Assembly (NCBI GenBank): GCA_035518375.1
Contig: DATIXQ010000117.1
Span: forward strand, 111,216 to 175,215
DNA length: 64,000 nucleotides
Direction: 5' to 3'
Origin: DATJLY01 sp035518375
GTDB lineage: Bacteria > Pseudomonadota > Alphaproteobacteria > ATCC43930 > CGMCC-115725
Position numbers and translations under genes: made by a program. The notes beneath the pieces were generated by a model. It was not told the origin of the DNA. It searched no databases and saw nothing but the letters and a program-made list of their open reading frames with translations. Shown in pieces: positions 1 through 7,937 of the stretch. Every line of letters starts with the position of its first letter. Within the stretch, counting starts at the first letter, position 1.

Positions 1-1013
1 TAGACGAGCTCGTCTTCGCCGCTGCCGTCGGAGATGACGATCTCTCCGCGCGCGGCGAGGTCCTTTGCGACCGAGACGAGATAGGCTTGAGACTCCTCGA
101 CATCCTTGAGGCGGATCGGGCCCATCGCCGCGATCTCCTCGCGCAGGAGCTTTCCCGCGCGCTCCGACATGTGCGAGAAAAACAGGTCGCGCAGCGTTTC
201 CGATGCGCCTTTGAGGGCAATCGGAATCTTTTCCTTCTCGGCGGTGCGCAGGATGGCCTGGATCGCCGCTCCGTCGAGCTTGCCCAGATCCTCGAACGTG
301 AACATGAGGGCCTTGATCTTGTCGGCGGAATCGCGATTGCGCTCTTCGAGCGCGGTGATGAAGCGCGTCTCCGTGTTGCGGTCGAGGCTGTTGAAGATCT
401 CGGCGATGAGCTCGTGCGAATCCCGGCGGTTGGTGCGGGCCAGGCTCGAGAAGAATTCGTTCCTGAGCGTGCGCTCGACATCGTCGAGCACGTCCTTCTG
501 CACCGCCTCCATGCGCAGCATGCGCATGACGACTTCCATGGCGAAGCTTTCGGGCAACTGCGTCAGGACACGGCCGGCATGATCCGGCTTGACCTTGGAC
601 AGCACCACGGCCACGGTCTGCGGATATTCGTTCTTGAGATAGTTCGCGAGCACCGATTCGTTCACGTTGCCGAGCTTGTCCCACATGGTGCGGCCGGCGG
701 GCCCGCGGATCTCTTCCATGAGGTTGTTGACGCGCTCGGAACCGAGCACTTTGACAAGCAATCGCTCCGTGCTCTCGTAGGTGCCGACCAGCGAGCCGGT
801 TGCCGAAATCTGCTCGGCGAACTCGATGACGAGCCGCTCGATGATGGGCGAGGCGACCGTCCCGAGATTGGCCATGGTCTGGGAGATCTCCTTGATCTCC
901 TCATCGTCCATGAGGGTGAAGAGCTTTCCCATCTGGTCTTCGCCGACCGCAAGCAACAGGATCGCCGCCTTCTCGGCGCCGGAGAGCGTGCGGTAATCGT
1001 CGCGAACGCGCAT
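1..1013 (-). CDS. fliG: Flagellar motor switch protein FliG (3' end cut by window edge)
   Basis: FliG forms the cytoplasmic rotor ring bound to FliF and carries the torque-generating C-terminal domain. The 337 complete codons read here start at an ATG just downstream of fliF and end in EDELV plus the first two bases of one more codon at the edge, so only a residue or so may be missing, since related FliG proteins end in ELVY. Visible family features are the N-terminal FliF-binding domain, a middle domain with a YPQT variant of the EHPQT motif, and a C-terminal stretch with FTFEDL followed by charged residues. It is 18 bp behind fliF on the same strand, so the two are almost certainly co-transcribed. 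Confidence 0.96.
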   Translation of the reverse strand, partial: MRVRDDYRTLSGAEKAAILLLAVGEDQMGKLFTLMDDEEIKEISQTMANLGTVASPIIERLVIEFAEQISATGSLVGTYESTERLLVKVLGSERVNNLMEEIRGPAGRTMWDKLGNVNESVLANYLKNEYPQTVAVVLSKVKPDHAGRVLTQLPESFAMEVVMRMLRMEAVQKDVLDDVERTLRNEFFSSLARTNRRDSHELIAEIFNSLDRNTETRFITALEERNRDSADKIKALMFTFEDLGKLDGAAIQAILRTAEKEKIPIALKGASETLRDLFFSHMSERAGKLLREEIAAMGPIRLKDVEESQAYLVSVAKDLAARGEIVISDGSGEDELV

Positions 1014-1031
1014 GATGTTCGTCCGCCCCTC

Positions 1032-2708
1032 TTACCGTTCCTGGTACATCCAGCTGCGCACGATCGCGAGTGCCTCTTCGGGATGCTTGTCGACGATCTC
1101 GCTGACCTTGCGCAGGCTCGATGCCGCGACGCGCCCGTCCACCTGGCCGATATCGATCGCAGCGTCTTGCTCGGCGGCGTGTTGAGCGGCGCGCTGCTGC
1201 GCGAGCGCGACGGCACTGCCGCCCGGCGCAGGAAGCGCCGCCGTGGCCCCGCCTTGGCGCGTAAGAAGCCGCGTGCCGTCACCGCCGATGGCGCCGCCGG
1301 GCGTGACCCCGTCGAGCAGGCGGTTCACGAGCGGCCGGATCACCAGCAGAATCACGAGGACGGCGACCACGGCGAGAATGAGCGTCTCGCCCATGTGCAT
1401 GATGTCGGCGCGCTCGAAGCCCATGATGGTTTGAGCCGGTGGCGCCACGGGTTCGTCGACCGGGGCGAATTGCATGTTCACGACGTCGACATTGTCGCCG
1501 CGCTTTTGGTCATAGCCGATGGCCGAGCGCACAAGCGACGTCAGTTCCTTCATCTCGTCGGCGGACCGCGGCTGATACTTCTTCGTTCCGTCGGCGGCGC
1601 TGGTGTACGTGCCGTCAACCACGACCGCGACGGATTGCCGCTTGAGCGCGCCGGCCTGGCGGACTTGGCTCTGCACCGTCTTGGTGATCTCGTAGTTGAC
1701 GGTCTCCTCGTTGCGCGAGCCGCGCGTTTGGCCGGTGCTGGTGGGCCCGCTCGGGGTCGGCTGATTGTTCTGGTTGGGCAGATTGTTGGCGACGGAGACC
1801 GGCTGCGCCGCGTTGCCCTGGCTGCTGTCGTTCGACTCCGTGACGGTCTGGGTCGAGCGCACGACTTGGCCGTTCGGATCATAAGCCTCGGAATTGGTCG
1901 TGACCTGGTCAAAATCCATATCGACGGAGACATCGACGCGTGCCTTGCCCGGCCCGAGCGATCGATCGATCAGCTGCTCGAGGTTGCGCGACAGCCGGTT
2001 CTCGTAGTTGACGCGCATCTCCTCGGCGGAGGAGCTCGAAAGTGCGCCCTGACCGCCGCCGTCGCCACGCGCGAGCAGATTGCCTTCTGTATCGACGATC
2101 GAGACCCGATCCGGCCTGAGATCGGGCACGGCCGAGGCGACGAGATGTTGGATCGCGGCGACCTGCATCGAGGCAAGCCGCCCCGCGCCGCGCAGCTTCA
2201 CGACGATGGACGCGCTTGGGATCTGGCGGTCACGTGTGAACAGTTCGCGTCGCGGCAGCACAAGATGGACGCGCGCGGATTGGATCGAATCGAGCGAGGA
2301 GATCGTGCGCGAAAGTTCGCCCTCGAGCGCGCGTACCTGGTTGACGTTCTCGACGAAGCTCGAGGTGCCGAAGGCGTCGCTCTTGTCGAAAATCTCGTAG
2401 CCGACCGAGCCACCATGCGGCAGCCCGTCGTCGGCGATGAGCATCCGCACGCGTGTCACTTGGTCGACCGGGACCATGATCGTCGAGCCGTCGCCTTTGA
2501 GCTGATACGGCACGTTCATGGCGTCGAGCTTCTGCACGATTGCGCCGCTGTCCTTGGGGTCAAGGTCGCCGAACAGCAGGCCGTAGCCCGGCGTCGCGAT
2601 GCGCGAGCTGATGAACCCGAAGAAGCCGATGCTTGCCGCGGCAACCGCCGCGAGCACGGCAAGCCGCACGATGCCGAGGTTACGAAGCGTCTGAAGCAGG
2701 CCGTTCAC
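1032..2708 (-). CDS. fliF: Flagellar MS-ring protein FliF
   Basis: FliF builds the inner-membrane MS ring on which the rotor and export gate assemble. The 558-residue protein is of normal length. It has an N-terminal membrane segment at about residues 12-32, a periplasmic YscJ/FliF-type domain starting with the GYGLLFGDL stretch, a low-complexity Gln/Asn/Ser region around residue 300, a second membrane segment at about 441-462, and a C-terminal cytoplasmic tail (about 515-558, ending SWMYQER) that is the FliG-binding part in the family. It sits between sciP and fliG. A CtrA-like box and a pair of ftr-like palindromes lie upstream, which is the arrangement known for class II fliF promoters in Caulobacter. 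Confidence 0.97.
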   Translation of the reverse strand: MNGLLQTLRNLGIVRLAVLAAVAAASIGFFGFISSRIATPGYGLLFGDLDPKDSGAIVQKLDAMNVPYQLKGDGSTIMVPVDQVTRVRMLIADDGLPHGGSVGYEIFDKSDAFGTSSFVENVNQVRALEGELSRTISSLDSIQSARVHLVLPRRELFTRDRQIPSASIVVKLRGAGRLASMQVAAIQHLVASAVPDLRPDRVSIVDTEGNLLARGDGGGQGALSSSSAEEMRVNYENRLSRNLEQLIDRSLGPGKARVDVSVDMDFDQVTTNSEAYDPNGQVVRSTQTVTESNDSSQGNAAQPVSVANNLPNQNNQPTPSGPTSTGQTRGSRNEETVNYEITKTVQSQVRQAGALKRQSVAVVVDGTYTSAADGTKKYQPRSADEMKELTSLVRSAIGYDQKRGDNVDVVNMQFAPVDEPVAPPAQTIMGFERADIMHMGETLILAVVAVLVILLVIRPLVNRLLDGVTPGGAIGGDGTRLLTRQGGATAALPAPGGSAVALAQQRAAQHAAEQDAAIDIGQVDGRVAASSLRKVSEIVDKHPEEALAIVRSWMYQER

Positions 2709-2766
2709 CGTTAACCGCCTCTAGCTGCGGAAGACATCCTCTCGCAGCAAATTATTGGCGGTTGGG

Positions 2767-2781
2767 TGAAGGACCGGTTAA
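2767..2781 (-). promoter_or_regulatory. CtrA-like box upstream of fliF
   Basis: On the minus strand this reads TTAA-CCGGTCC-TTCA, one mismatch from TTAA-N7-TTAA and with the favoured TTAACC half. It lies about 60 bp upstream of the fliF start, where class II flagellar promoters of alphaproteobacteria carry CtrA sites. No sigma-54 element with correct GG/GC spacing was found for fliF. Binding is inferred. Confidence 0.45.
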
Positions 2782-2786
2782 GGGAC

Positions 2787-2822
2787 CGGCAGTTTTTGCC
2801 GCGTGGGCGGCAGAACTTGCCG
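2787..2822. promoter_or_regulatory. Pair of ftr-like palindromes at fliF promoter
   Basis: Two perfect-arm 15-nt palindromes, CGGCAGTTTTTGCCG (2787-2801) and CGGCAGAACTTGCCG (2808-2822), have centres 21 bp apart, two helical turns. The same motif recurs at the sigma-54 promoters in this window. In Caulobacter, FlbD binds ftr sequences of this kind and represses fliF. The pair ends six bases before the sciP stop codon. FlbD binding is inferred. Confidence 0.6.
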
Positions 2823-2827
2823 CTCGC

Positions 2828-3112
2828 TCAGGCGATGCGCGCGCGATTGGCCCCGCGATAGTCCTGAAGGCGCGTCACGCGCAGGCCCGGCAGCCCATGG
2901 CTGTCGACGAGGCGCTGCCACGACAGGAACTCTTCGACCGAAAGCGTATAGCGCTTGCAGGCGTCCTCGAGGCTGATGATGCCGGCGCGCACGGCCGCCA
3001 CGACTTCGGCCTTGCGCCGGATGACCCAGCGCTTGGTATCGGTCGGCGGCAGACTCTCGAGGCTTGCGACGTTGCCGACTTCGAGAAGCCAATCGGTGCC
3101 GTCTGCACTCAT
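2828..3112 (-). CDS. sciP: CtrA inhibitor SciP (DUF1153)
   Basis: SciP is a small helix-turn-helix protein that binds CtrA at its promoters and blocks transcription activation in Caulobacter. The 94-residue protein contains the diagnostic family block LPPTDTKRWVIRRKAEVVAA followed by a second helix pair with SVEEFLSWQRLVDSHGLPGL. The chosen ATG gives a family-like length; an in-frame upstream ATG at 3166 would add 18 non-conserved residues. It lies between flgE and fliF on the same strand and has its own CtrA-like box upstream. A CtrA modulator embedded in a flagellar operon suggests feedback on the class II flagellar genes around it. Confidence 0.9.
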   Translation of the reverse strand: MSADGTDWLLEVGNVASLESLPPTDTKRWVIRRKAEVVAAVRAGIISLEDACKRYTLSVEEFLSWQRLVDSHGLPGLRVTRLQDYRGANRARIA

Positions 3113-3184
3113 GGTGGTTTGGCTTCGCTGACTCACTTGTGATCCCGGCTTCGCTCTGACCGCCAATCTTCTACGCGCGCCGGT

Positions 3185-3199
3185 TTAAAAAACGGCTAA
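3185..3199 (-). promoter_or_regulatory. CtrA-like box upstream of sciP
   Basis: On the minus strand it reads TTAG-CCGTTTT-TTAA, one mismatch from TTAA-N7-TTAA, about 75 bp before the sciP start in the gap after flgE. Caulobacter sciP is itself CtrA-activated, so the position makes sense. Binding is inferred. Confidence 0.4.
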
Positions 3200-3246
3200 G
3201 CGGCACGCGCGAAGATTTCCGGAGAAATTGCCGAAAATTCTAGCGG

Positions 3247-4545
3247 TTACCCGACCTGGATCGACAGAAGCGCTTGCGTCATCTGGTTCGCCGTGGTGAG
3301 CACTTTGGAGTTCGCCGAATAGGCGTTCTGAGTGATGATCAGCTGGCTGAACTCGCCGGCAATGTCGACTGTCGAGTTTTCGAGCGAGGAGGGATCGATC
3401 TGGCCAGCGGCGCCGGTGCCGGCCTCCTCGAGCAGTGGCAATCCGGAGTCTGCGCTTTCGAGATACGTGTTGCCCGAGGTCGGAGTGAGGCCGTCCGGGT
3501 CCTCGAACGTCGCGATCGGGACGATGGCGATGGCGCGCGTTTGGCCATTCGAGAAATTGGCGCTCACAAGACCGTTCGCACCAATGCTGACACTCGAGAA
3601 GCTGCCGAATTGCACGCCGTCCTGGCTGATGTCCGATACGGTGAAGGCCGAGCCGAGTTGGCTCAATCCGCTGGTCGTGCCGTCGGCGCCGAGATTGAAG
3701 CTCACATCTTGTGGTGAGGTACCGCCGCTCGCGCTCGGATCCCACGCGATCTGTAGCGCATTCGCGGCATTGAAGGTCGTGCCCGCGGCGTTGAGCGTGC
3801 CGTCGCTATTGAATTTGACGGTGTCGTTGCCGCCGGCAATCGTCGCGGTGCTCGTACCGGCGTTGTTGAACGCGGCGGAAACGGTCCACGTGTTGGCGGC
3901 GCCGGACGGTGTAAAGGTAACGGTGAGATCGTGCTCGATCCCTTCGGTATCATAGACCGGAACGGTCATTGATTCAGGTGAAGTCGCGTTCGCCGGAAGG
4001 TTGGCGTTGAGCGTCACGTTCGCGGTCGGTGTGGCTGTCTCGGCGATGCCATTCACGTTGATCGTTTGCAGCCCGGCGAGCGTCGTGCCGCCCAACGTCG
4101 GCGCCGCGCCCGCGGCGATCGCTGCGCTTTGCGCGGGCGTGAGCACTTGGCCCTGGAGGTAGAGGCCGGCAGCGTTGACCAGGTCGCCGTTGGCGTCGAC
4201 GGTGAAATTGCCGGCGCGCGTGAATGACGTCGTGCCGGTGCCGCTGACGCCGGCTGCATTGCTGTTGACGACGAAGAATCCGCCGCCGGAGATCGCGAGA
4301 TCGGTGGGCGAGCTCTCGCTTTGGATCGAGCCCTGCTGCGCGGTGTTGTAGAGGGGCTTGCTGGTGACGCCGCCGGGCGAGTAGCTCGAGGCCGTGCTTT
4401 GCGTGACAAGCGTCGAGAAATCGGTGGTCGTGTCCTTGTAACCGATCGTATTGGAGTTGGCGATGTTGTCCGAAATGATGCCGAGCGCGTTGCTGTTGGC
4501 GTTGAGGCCCGAGACGGCGGCATACATGGCGCCAAGAATGCTCAT
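3247..4545 (-). CDS. flgE: Flagellar hook protein FlgE
   Basis: FlgE polymerises into the hook. The protein has 432 residues. The N-terminus, MSILGAMYAAVSGLNANSNA followed by DNIANSNTIGYK, is the conserved flagellar rod/hook heptad region, and the C-terminus (AYSANSKVLTTANQMTQALL) is the matching hook/rod C-terminal helix. The middle is a Thr/Asn/Gly/Ser-rich beta region typical of hook D1-D2 domains. It follows flgD with a 27-bp gap in the fliK-flgD-flgE order expected for hook assembly, and a 130-bp gap with a CtrA-like box separates it from sciP. Confidence 0.96.
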   Translation of the reverse strand: MSILGAMYAAVSGLNANSNALGIISDNIANSNTIGYKDTTTDFSTLVTQSTASSYSPGGVTSKPLYNTAQQGSIQSESSPTDLAISGGGFFVVNSNAAGVSGTGTTSFTRAGNFTVDANGDLVNAAGLYLQGQVLTPAQSAAIAAGAAPTLGGTTLAGLQTINVNGIAETATPTANVTLNANLPANATSPESMTVPVYDTEGIEHDLTVTFTPSGAANTWTVSAAFNNAGTSTATIAGGNDTVKFNSDGTLNAAGTTFNAANALQIAWDPSASGGTSPQDVSFNLGADGTTSGLSQLGSAFTVSDISQDGVQFGSFSSVSIGANGLVSANFSNGQTRAIAIVPIATFEDPDGLTPTSGNTYLESADSGLPLLEEAGTGAAGQIDPSSLENSTVDIAGEFSQLIITQNAYSANSKVLTTANQMTQALLSIQVG

Positions 4546-4572
4546 GGGACGATCTCCTAATCGATACTTCGC

Positions 4573-5310
4573 TTAGTTGCTGGACGTGCTGGACGAAGCT
4601 TTGGGATTTACGGTCACGAGTTCGCTCATCGGCACGCTGATGCCATCGACGTCGAACGTGGCCGCGCCGTTGTTGACCGAGACGGAGCTGATCGTGCCGA
4701 TCGAGTTCACGGTTGCCTGGATCGCGCTGTTGTTGGCCCCGGTCGCAATCACCTGCAATGTATAGGCGCCGTCGGGCATCTGCTGGCCGGCGTTGTTCTC
4801 GCCGTTCCAGGTGAAGCTCGAGGTGCCGGCGCTCGTCGAGCCGGTCGTGGTGTAGACCTGGTTGCCGTTGGCATCGGTAACGACGAGGGCCGTCTGTGTC
4901 GAGGCGGTCGGCAGCGTGTAGCTGTAGGTGGCGGAGCCGTCCTGTAGCGGCGCCGTCGCGCTGTTGTATTGGATCTGGTCGCCAACGAGCGGCGTCGACG
5001 CGATCGTTTCGCCCGCGGTCTGGAGAGAGATGAGGGACTGCAGATTGTTGTTCGTGTTGATCTGCTGCTCGACCTGGCTGAATTCCACGAGCTGTTGCGT
5101 GAAGGTGTTGGTGTCCATCGGCGACAGCGGATCCTGGTTCTGGAGCTGCGTCGTCAGAAGCGTCAGGAATGTGTTGAAGTTCGAGGTGAAGTTCAGAACG
5201 TTGCTGCCGGTGCTGGTACCGGTCGTGCTGGCGCTACCGCTCGAATTGGTTTGGCTGGTGCCAAAGGTCGGAACGACGGGCGCTGTATTCTGTGTGGCGG
5301 CGACGGTCAT
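4573..5310 (-). CDS. flgD: Hook-capping scaffold FlgD
   Basis: FlgD caps the growing hook and is needed for FlgE polymerisation. The 245-residue protein has a disordered Ser/Thr/Gly N-terminus, then the family signature FLTLLTTQLQNQDPLSPMDT followed by FTQQLVEFSQVEQQ, and then a FLIg-like domain with SFTWNGENNAGQQMPDGAY. The ATG chosen is 4 bp after the fliK stop codon; upstream in-frame codons would run back into fliK and lack the family pattern. It sits between fliK and flgE and is probably translated from the fliK message. Confidence 0.95.
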   Translation of the reverse strand: MTVAATQNTAPVVPTFGTSQTNSSGSASTTGTSTGSNVLNFTSNFNTFLTLLTTQLQNQDPLSPMDTNTFTQQLVEFSQVEQQINTNNNLQSLISLQTAGETIASTPLVGDQIQYNSATAPLQDGSATYSYTLPTASTQTALVVTDANGNQVYTTTGSTSAGTSSFTWNGENNAGQQMPDGAYTLQVIATGANNSAIQATVNSIGTISSVSVNNGAATFDVDGISVPMSELVTVNPKASSSTSSN

Positions 5311-5314
5311 GGGG

Positions 5315-6601
5315 TTAGACCTCGATGTCGAGAGTGCCGTCGTGACGGCGGTAAGAAGGTTGGGTGGACTGCCCTGTGGCCGGCGTCGCTGCGGAGTCGG
5401 CATAGCGCTGGCTCGTGTAGGCGGGGGCGGCCTGGTTCTGGGTGTAGGATTGCGGATCGCCGCCGCGCAGGTTGAAGCTAAGGCTGCCGCTGTCGGCCTT
5501 GAGGCCCGCGTCTCGCAACGCCTGTTGCAGACCTTGGGAATCCTGCTTCAGAAGATTGAGTGTGTCGGAGCGGTCGGCCGATATGACGGCGCTGATATGC
5601 CCATCGTGTGATACGTCGAGCTTTACGGCGATCGCGCCGAGGCTCGCGGGCTTCAGCTGGATTTCGATGCGGTCGGTTCCGCTTTGTGCCGCCTGGCGCA
5701 GGCTCAGCGCGACCTGTTCGGCCGCTGGCAGCACGTGAACCGGGATCGTCGGCGTCGCCGCGACGGCGGCGTTCGTTGCCGCGGCCGTCGTCGCGGCCAC
5801 GGGCTGGTGCACGGCCGCGCTCGGCGCCGCCAGGTTGGCTGAACTCGCGTCCGCGGGTGCCTGCGGCGCGACGGCTTGGCCTGCGACGCTGTCGGATGCG
5901 TGGAGGCTTGCGTCGCCGTCGCTTGCGTCGTGCGCGTTGGCCGTGGCTGCGTTCGCCAGGGTCGCAAGCTTGGATTGATCGGTTGCCGGGTCCGCGGCGG
6001 CAGAACTGCCCTGAGAGGCCGCGGCATCGTCGGGCTGTGCCGAGTCGTCTTGCGTTGCGTCGTTCGCCTGCGAATTTCCGGCGTGATGCCACAAGCCGGC
6101 AAGCACGGTGTTCGGTTGCGAAAGAAGGGTGGGAGCGCCGGCAACGACGCGCGCTTCGACCGCGGCCGCGGGCCCATTCTGCGTGCCTTGGCCGTTGCTG
6201 CCAGTCGAGCTGGTGCCGGTGGTGGACGCGGTCTGCGGCAACGCGGGTACGAGCGCCGCGGCAGGCGAAGGCTGGGTCGGCGTGGCCGCCGGCGGCTGCG
6301 CCTGTGTTGTGCTTGCCGTTGTCGATTGGGCCGCGGCCGGCGGGTTCGAGGCTGCCGGCTGTTGCGCAGTTGCGGCCGCGGCGCCGGCGAGGTTTGTATT
6401 CTGCGAATTGCCGTCGTCGCTGTTGTTCTTGGGATGGCTCGGCGTCGGCGTTGACGTCGGCGCGGCGCTGTCGTTCGCATGGAGCAGCGCCATGAATCCG
6501 CCGCCGAGGTATTGCGCGAAGTCGATCGGGCTCGGCGCAGGCTGAGGCGCGGTCTGCGGCGCGACGGCATTGGCGACAGGGGCAGCGACGTGCGGAGTCA
6601 T
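5315..6601 (-). CDS. fliK: Flagellar hook-length control protein FliK
   Basis: FliK measures hook length and switches export specificity. The protein is about 428 residues: a long Ala/Pro/Gln/Thr-rich, poorly conserved N-terminal two-thirds, then the C-terminal Flg_hook domain (roughly residues 310-395) with IEIQLKPASLGAIAVKLDVS and DTLNLLKQDSQGLQQALRDA. The start is uncertain. A GTG at 6613 lies upstream of the predicted sigma-54 transcription start, the ATG at 6601 would be nearly leaderless, and an ATG at 6493 is preceded by a GGCGGCGGA stretch. It heads the fliK-flgD-flgE operon. Confidence 0.9.
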   Translation of the reverse strand: MTPHVAAPVANAVAPQTAPQPAPSPIDFAQYLGGGFMALLHANDSAAPTSTPTPSHPKNNSDDGNSQNTNLAGAAAATAQQPAASNPPAAAQSTTASTTQAQPPAATPTQPSPAAALVPALPQTASTTGTSSTGSNGQGTQNGPAAAVEARVVAGAPTLLSQPNTVLAGLWHHAGNSQANDATQDDSAQPDDAAASQGSSAAADPATDQSKLATLANAATANAHDASDGDASLHASDSVAGQAVAPQAPADASSANLAAPSAAVHQPVAATTAAATNAAVAATPTIPVHVLPAAEQVALSLRQAAQSGTDRIEIQLKPASLGAIAVKLDVSHDGHISAVISADRSDTLNLLKQDSQGLQQALRDAGLKADSGSLSFNLRGGDPQSYTQNQAAPAYTSQRYADSAATPATGQSTQPSYRRHDGTLDIEV

Positions 6602-6615
6602 GTCGCGGGTCACTC

Positions 6616-6631
6616 AGCAAACGCCATGCCA
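6616..6631 (-). promoter_or_regulatory. Sigma-54 promoter for fliK-flgD-flgE
   Basis: The minus strand reads TGGCATGGCGTTTGCT, close to the sigma-54 consensus TGGCACG-N4-TTGCW with exact GG-to-GC spacing. The predicted transcription start is near 6605, only about 4 bases before the ATG at 6601. A pair of ftr-like palindromes lies about 90-130 bp upstream, consistent with enhancer-dependent activation. Confidence 0.7.
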
Positions 6632-6694
6632 CCCGCGCAGCAGGGTTAAGTCATTGAAAGCGCGTTGATCATCCCACCTGGGCCGATGCTGCCG

Positions 6695-6733
6695 CGGCAA
6701 AGGGTGCCGACTCTGCGCCGGCAATCTTTGCCG
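6695..6733. promoter_or_regulatory. ftr-like palindrome pair, fliK side
   Basis: CGGCAAAGGGTGCCG (6695-6709) and CGGCAATCTTTGCCG (6719-6733) have perfect 5-nt arms and centres 24 bp apart. They lie 90-128 bp upstream of the predicted fliK transcription start, an enhancer-like distance for a sigma-54 activator such as FlbD. The binding protein is inferred from Caulobacter. Confidence 0.65.
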
Positions 6734-6762
6734 CGAGGCCGCGCGGCGCAAAGCGACGACGG

Positions 6763-6810
6763 CGGCAAGCTTTGCCGGGTCGGGCAAATTGCGCCCGGCA
6801 AATCCTGCCG
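6763..6810. promoter_or_regulatory. ftr-like palindrome pair, flagellin side
   Basis: CGGCAAGCTTTGCCG (6763-6777) and CGGCAAATCCTGCCG (6796-6810) have perfect arms, centres 33 bp apart, and lie about 110-157 bp upstream of the predicted flagellin transcription start. A weaker GC-rich palindrome at 6781-6797 lies between them. Confidence 0.65.
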
Positions 6811-6893
6811 CGGCGCCGCTAGACAGCGCGAGTGCTCAGAAATTTTTGCCGCATTTGCGCGGGTTTGCGCCTGTCTGCCCGGCAGTTTCGACC

Positions 6894-6909
6894 CGGCATG
6901 GAGCTTGCT
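6894..6909 (+). promoter_or_regulatory. Sigma-54 promoter for flagellin
   Basis: CGGCATGGAGCTTGCT matches the -24/-12 consensus with exact GG-to-GC spacing. The predicted start near 6920 gives a leader of about 48 nt ending in a GAGAAGGA ribosome-binding site before the flagellin ATG. That leader is the kind of target FlbT acts on in Caulobacter. Confidence 0.75.
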
Positions 6910-6967
6910 TCCCAAGGTCCTGGACCGCGAAGCGGCCCATTCGTCACACCGAGAAGGAAACTACCAC

Positions 6968-7828
6968 ATGTCGAATATCGTTCTTGGCGCTGCAACCCAG
7001 TCAAACTTGCTCGCGTTGCAGAACATCAATACCCAGTTGGGCACCACGCAGAACGCTCTCGCCACCGGCCTTTCGGTATCGAGCGCGGTCGACAACGCCG
7101 TCAAGTTCTTCCAGGCGCAGTCGCTCAACGATCGTGCGAACGACCTCTCCACCCGTAAGGATGCGATCGATCAGGGCATTTCCTCGGTCACCACCGCGAC
7201 CCAGGGCATCCAGAACGCGATCACGATCCTGCAGCAGATGCAAGGTCTGGTGCAGTCGGCCTCGACCGACACGGCAGCGCAGCAGAAGGCCGCGCAAGCT
7301 CAGTTCGACACCCTCTCTGCGCAGTTGAACCAGCTGCTCAACGACACGAGCTACCAGGGCCTCAACCTGATCAACTCGTCGACCTCGAACCTGACGCTGC
7401 AGTTCAGCCAGAGCTCCACCTCGGTGCTCAAGGTTGCCGGTCAGAACCTCTTGATCAGCAAGTCGGTCACGGGTGCCTCGAAGGCGTCGCACCTCGCTAC
7501 CGTCCTCGCTGGCGGCAAGAAGTTCACCTCGCTGAGCGCCGGCACGACGGTGTACACGCAGATCTACAACACGTTGAACAATGCCATCGGTACCTTCCAA
7601 GGCGCCGCTCAGAACCTCGGTTCGAACGTGGCGTTCCTCAACACGCGCCTCTCTTTCACGGAGCAGTACATCAGCACGCTCCAGGGCGGTGCCAACTCTC
7701 TGACGGTCGCCGACGTGAACACGGAGAGCACCAACCTCGTCACCTTGCAGACGAGGCAACAGCTCGCCATTCAGTCGCTGTCGATCGCCACGCAGTCGGA
7801 ACAGGCGGTTCTGCGTCTCTTCCACTGA
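6968..7828 (+). CDS. Flagellin
   Basis: This is the filament subunit, 286 residues. The N-terminal D0/D1 coiled segment (MSNIVLGAATQSNLLALQNI onward, with TTQNALATGL and SVSSAVDNAVKFFQAQSLND) and the C-terminal helix ending QSLSIATQSEQAVLRLF are flagellin-like. The central part is short and rich in Ser, Thr and Asn, so the filament surface is small and offers many hydroxyl acceptors. That fits the two putative flagellin glycosyltransferases downstream. A strong Shine-Dalgarno GAGAAGGA precedes the ATG, transcription is probably sigma-54 dependent, and a GC hairpin follows the stop. It is the only flagellin in this window. Confidence 0.93.
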   Translation: MSNIVLGAATQSNLLALQNINTQLGTTQNALATGLSVSSAVDNAVKFFQAQSLNDRANDLSTRKDAIDQGISSVTTATQGIQNAITILQQMQGLVQSASTDTAAQQKAAQAQFDTLSAQLNQLLNDTSYQGLNLINSSTSNLTLQFSQSSTSVLKVAGQNLLISKSVTGASKASHLATVLAGGKKFTSLSAGTTVYTQIYNTLNNAIGTFQGAAQNLGSNVAFLNTRLSFTEQYISTLQGGANSLTVADVNTESTNLVTLQTRQQLAIQSLSIATQSEQAVLRLFH

Positions 7829-7843
7829 TTGGTAAGGGTATGG

Positions 7844-7865
7844 CGGGCGGCCGCAAGGCCGCCCG
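7844..7865 (+). terminator. Hairpin after flagellin gene
   Basis: A perfect 9-bp GC stem CGGGCGGCC / GGCCGCCCG encloses a GCAA tetraloop, 16 bp after the flagellin stop. Only TT follows, so it may act as an mRNA-stabilising 3' hairpin as much as an intrinsic terminator. Confidence 0.5.
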
Positions 7866-7874
7866 TTACCCGCG

Positions 7875-7890
7875 TTAAGCATGCGCTAAC
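7875..7890 (+). promoter_or_regulatory. CtrA-like box upstream of flbT
   Basis: TTAA-GCATGCG-CTAAC, one mismatch from TTAA-N7-TTAAC, lies about 48 bp before flbT and after the flagellin hairpin. It suggests flbT-flaF and the glycosyltransferases behind them can be transcribed separately from flagellin. Binding is inferred. Confidence 0.4.
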
Positions 7891-7937
7891 CGTATGCGGC
7901 TTATGAGAGCCGTACCACGAGACCGGGGAGCCGTAGA

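Larger units (their letters stand above)
6602..6967. other. Divergent control region between fliK and flagellin
   Basis: This roughly 365-bp gap holds no gene I can support. It contains two divergent sigma-54 promoters and, between them, four 15-nt CGGCA-N5-TGCCG palindromes plus degenerate copies around 6781-6797 and half-sites around 6846-6870. The palindromes are arranged as one pair nearer each promoter. Confidence 0.75.

Noticed and set aside
87..2714. An 875-codon open frame on the plus strand
   Set aside because: It is antisense to fliG and fliF, which have strong family matches. Its translation is Arg/His/Asp-rich with no family pattern, typical of the reverse frame of GC-rich genes.
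2711..2790. A sigma-54 promoter for fliF
   Set aside because: No GG/GC pair with 12-bp spacing was found upstream of fliF; the nearest candidate (CCGCCAATAATTTGC on the minus strand) has no GG. A CtrA-like promoter fits better.
6646..6660. A CtrA box in the fliK-flagellin gap
   Set aside because: Only one TTAA half-site; the second half (AAAG at the right spacing) has too many mismatches.
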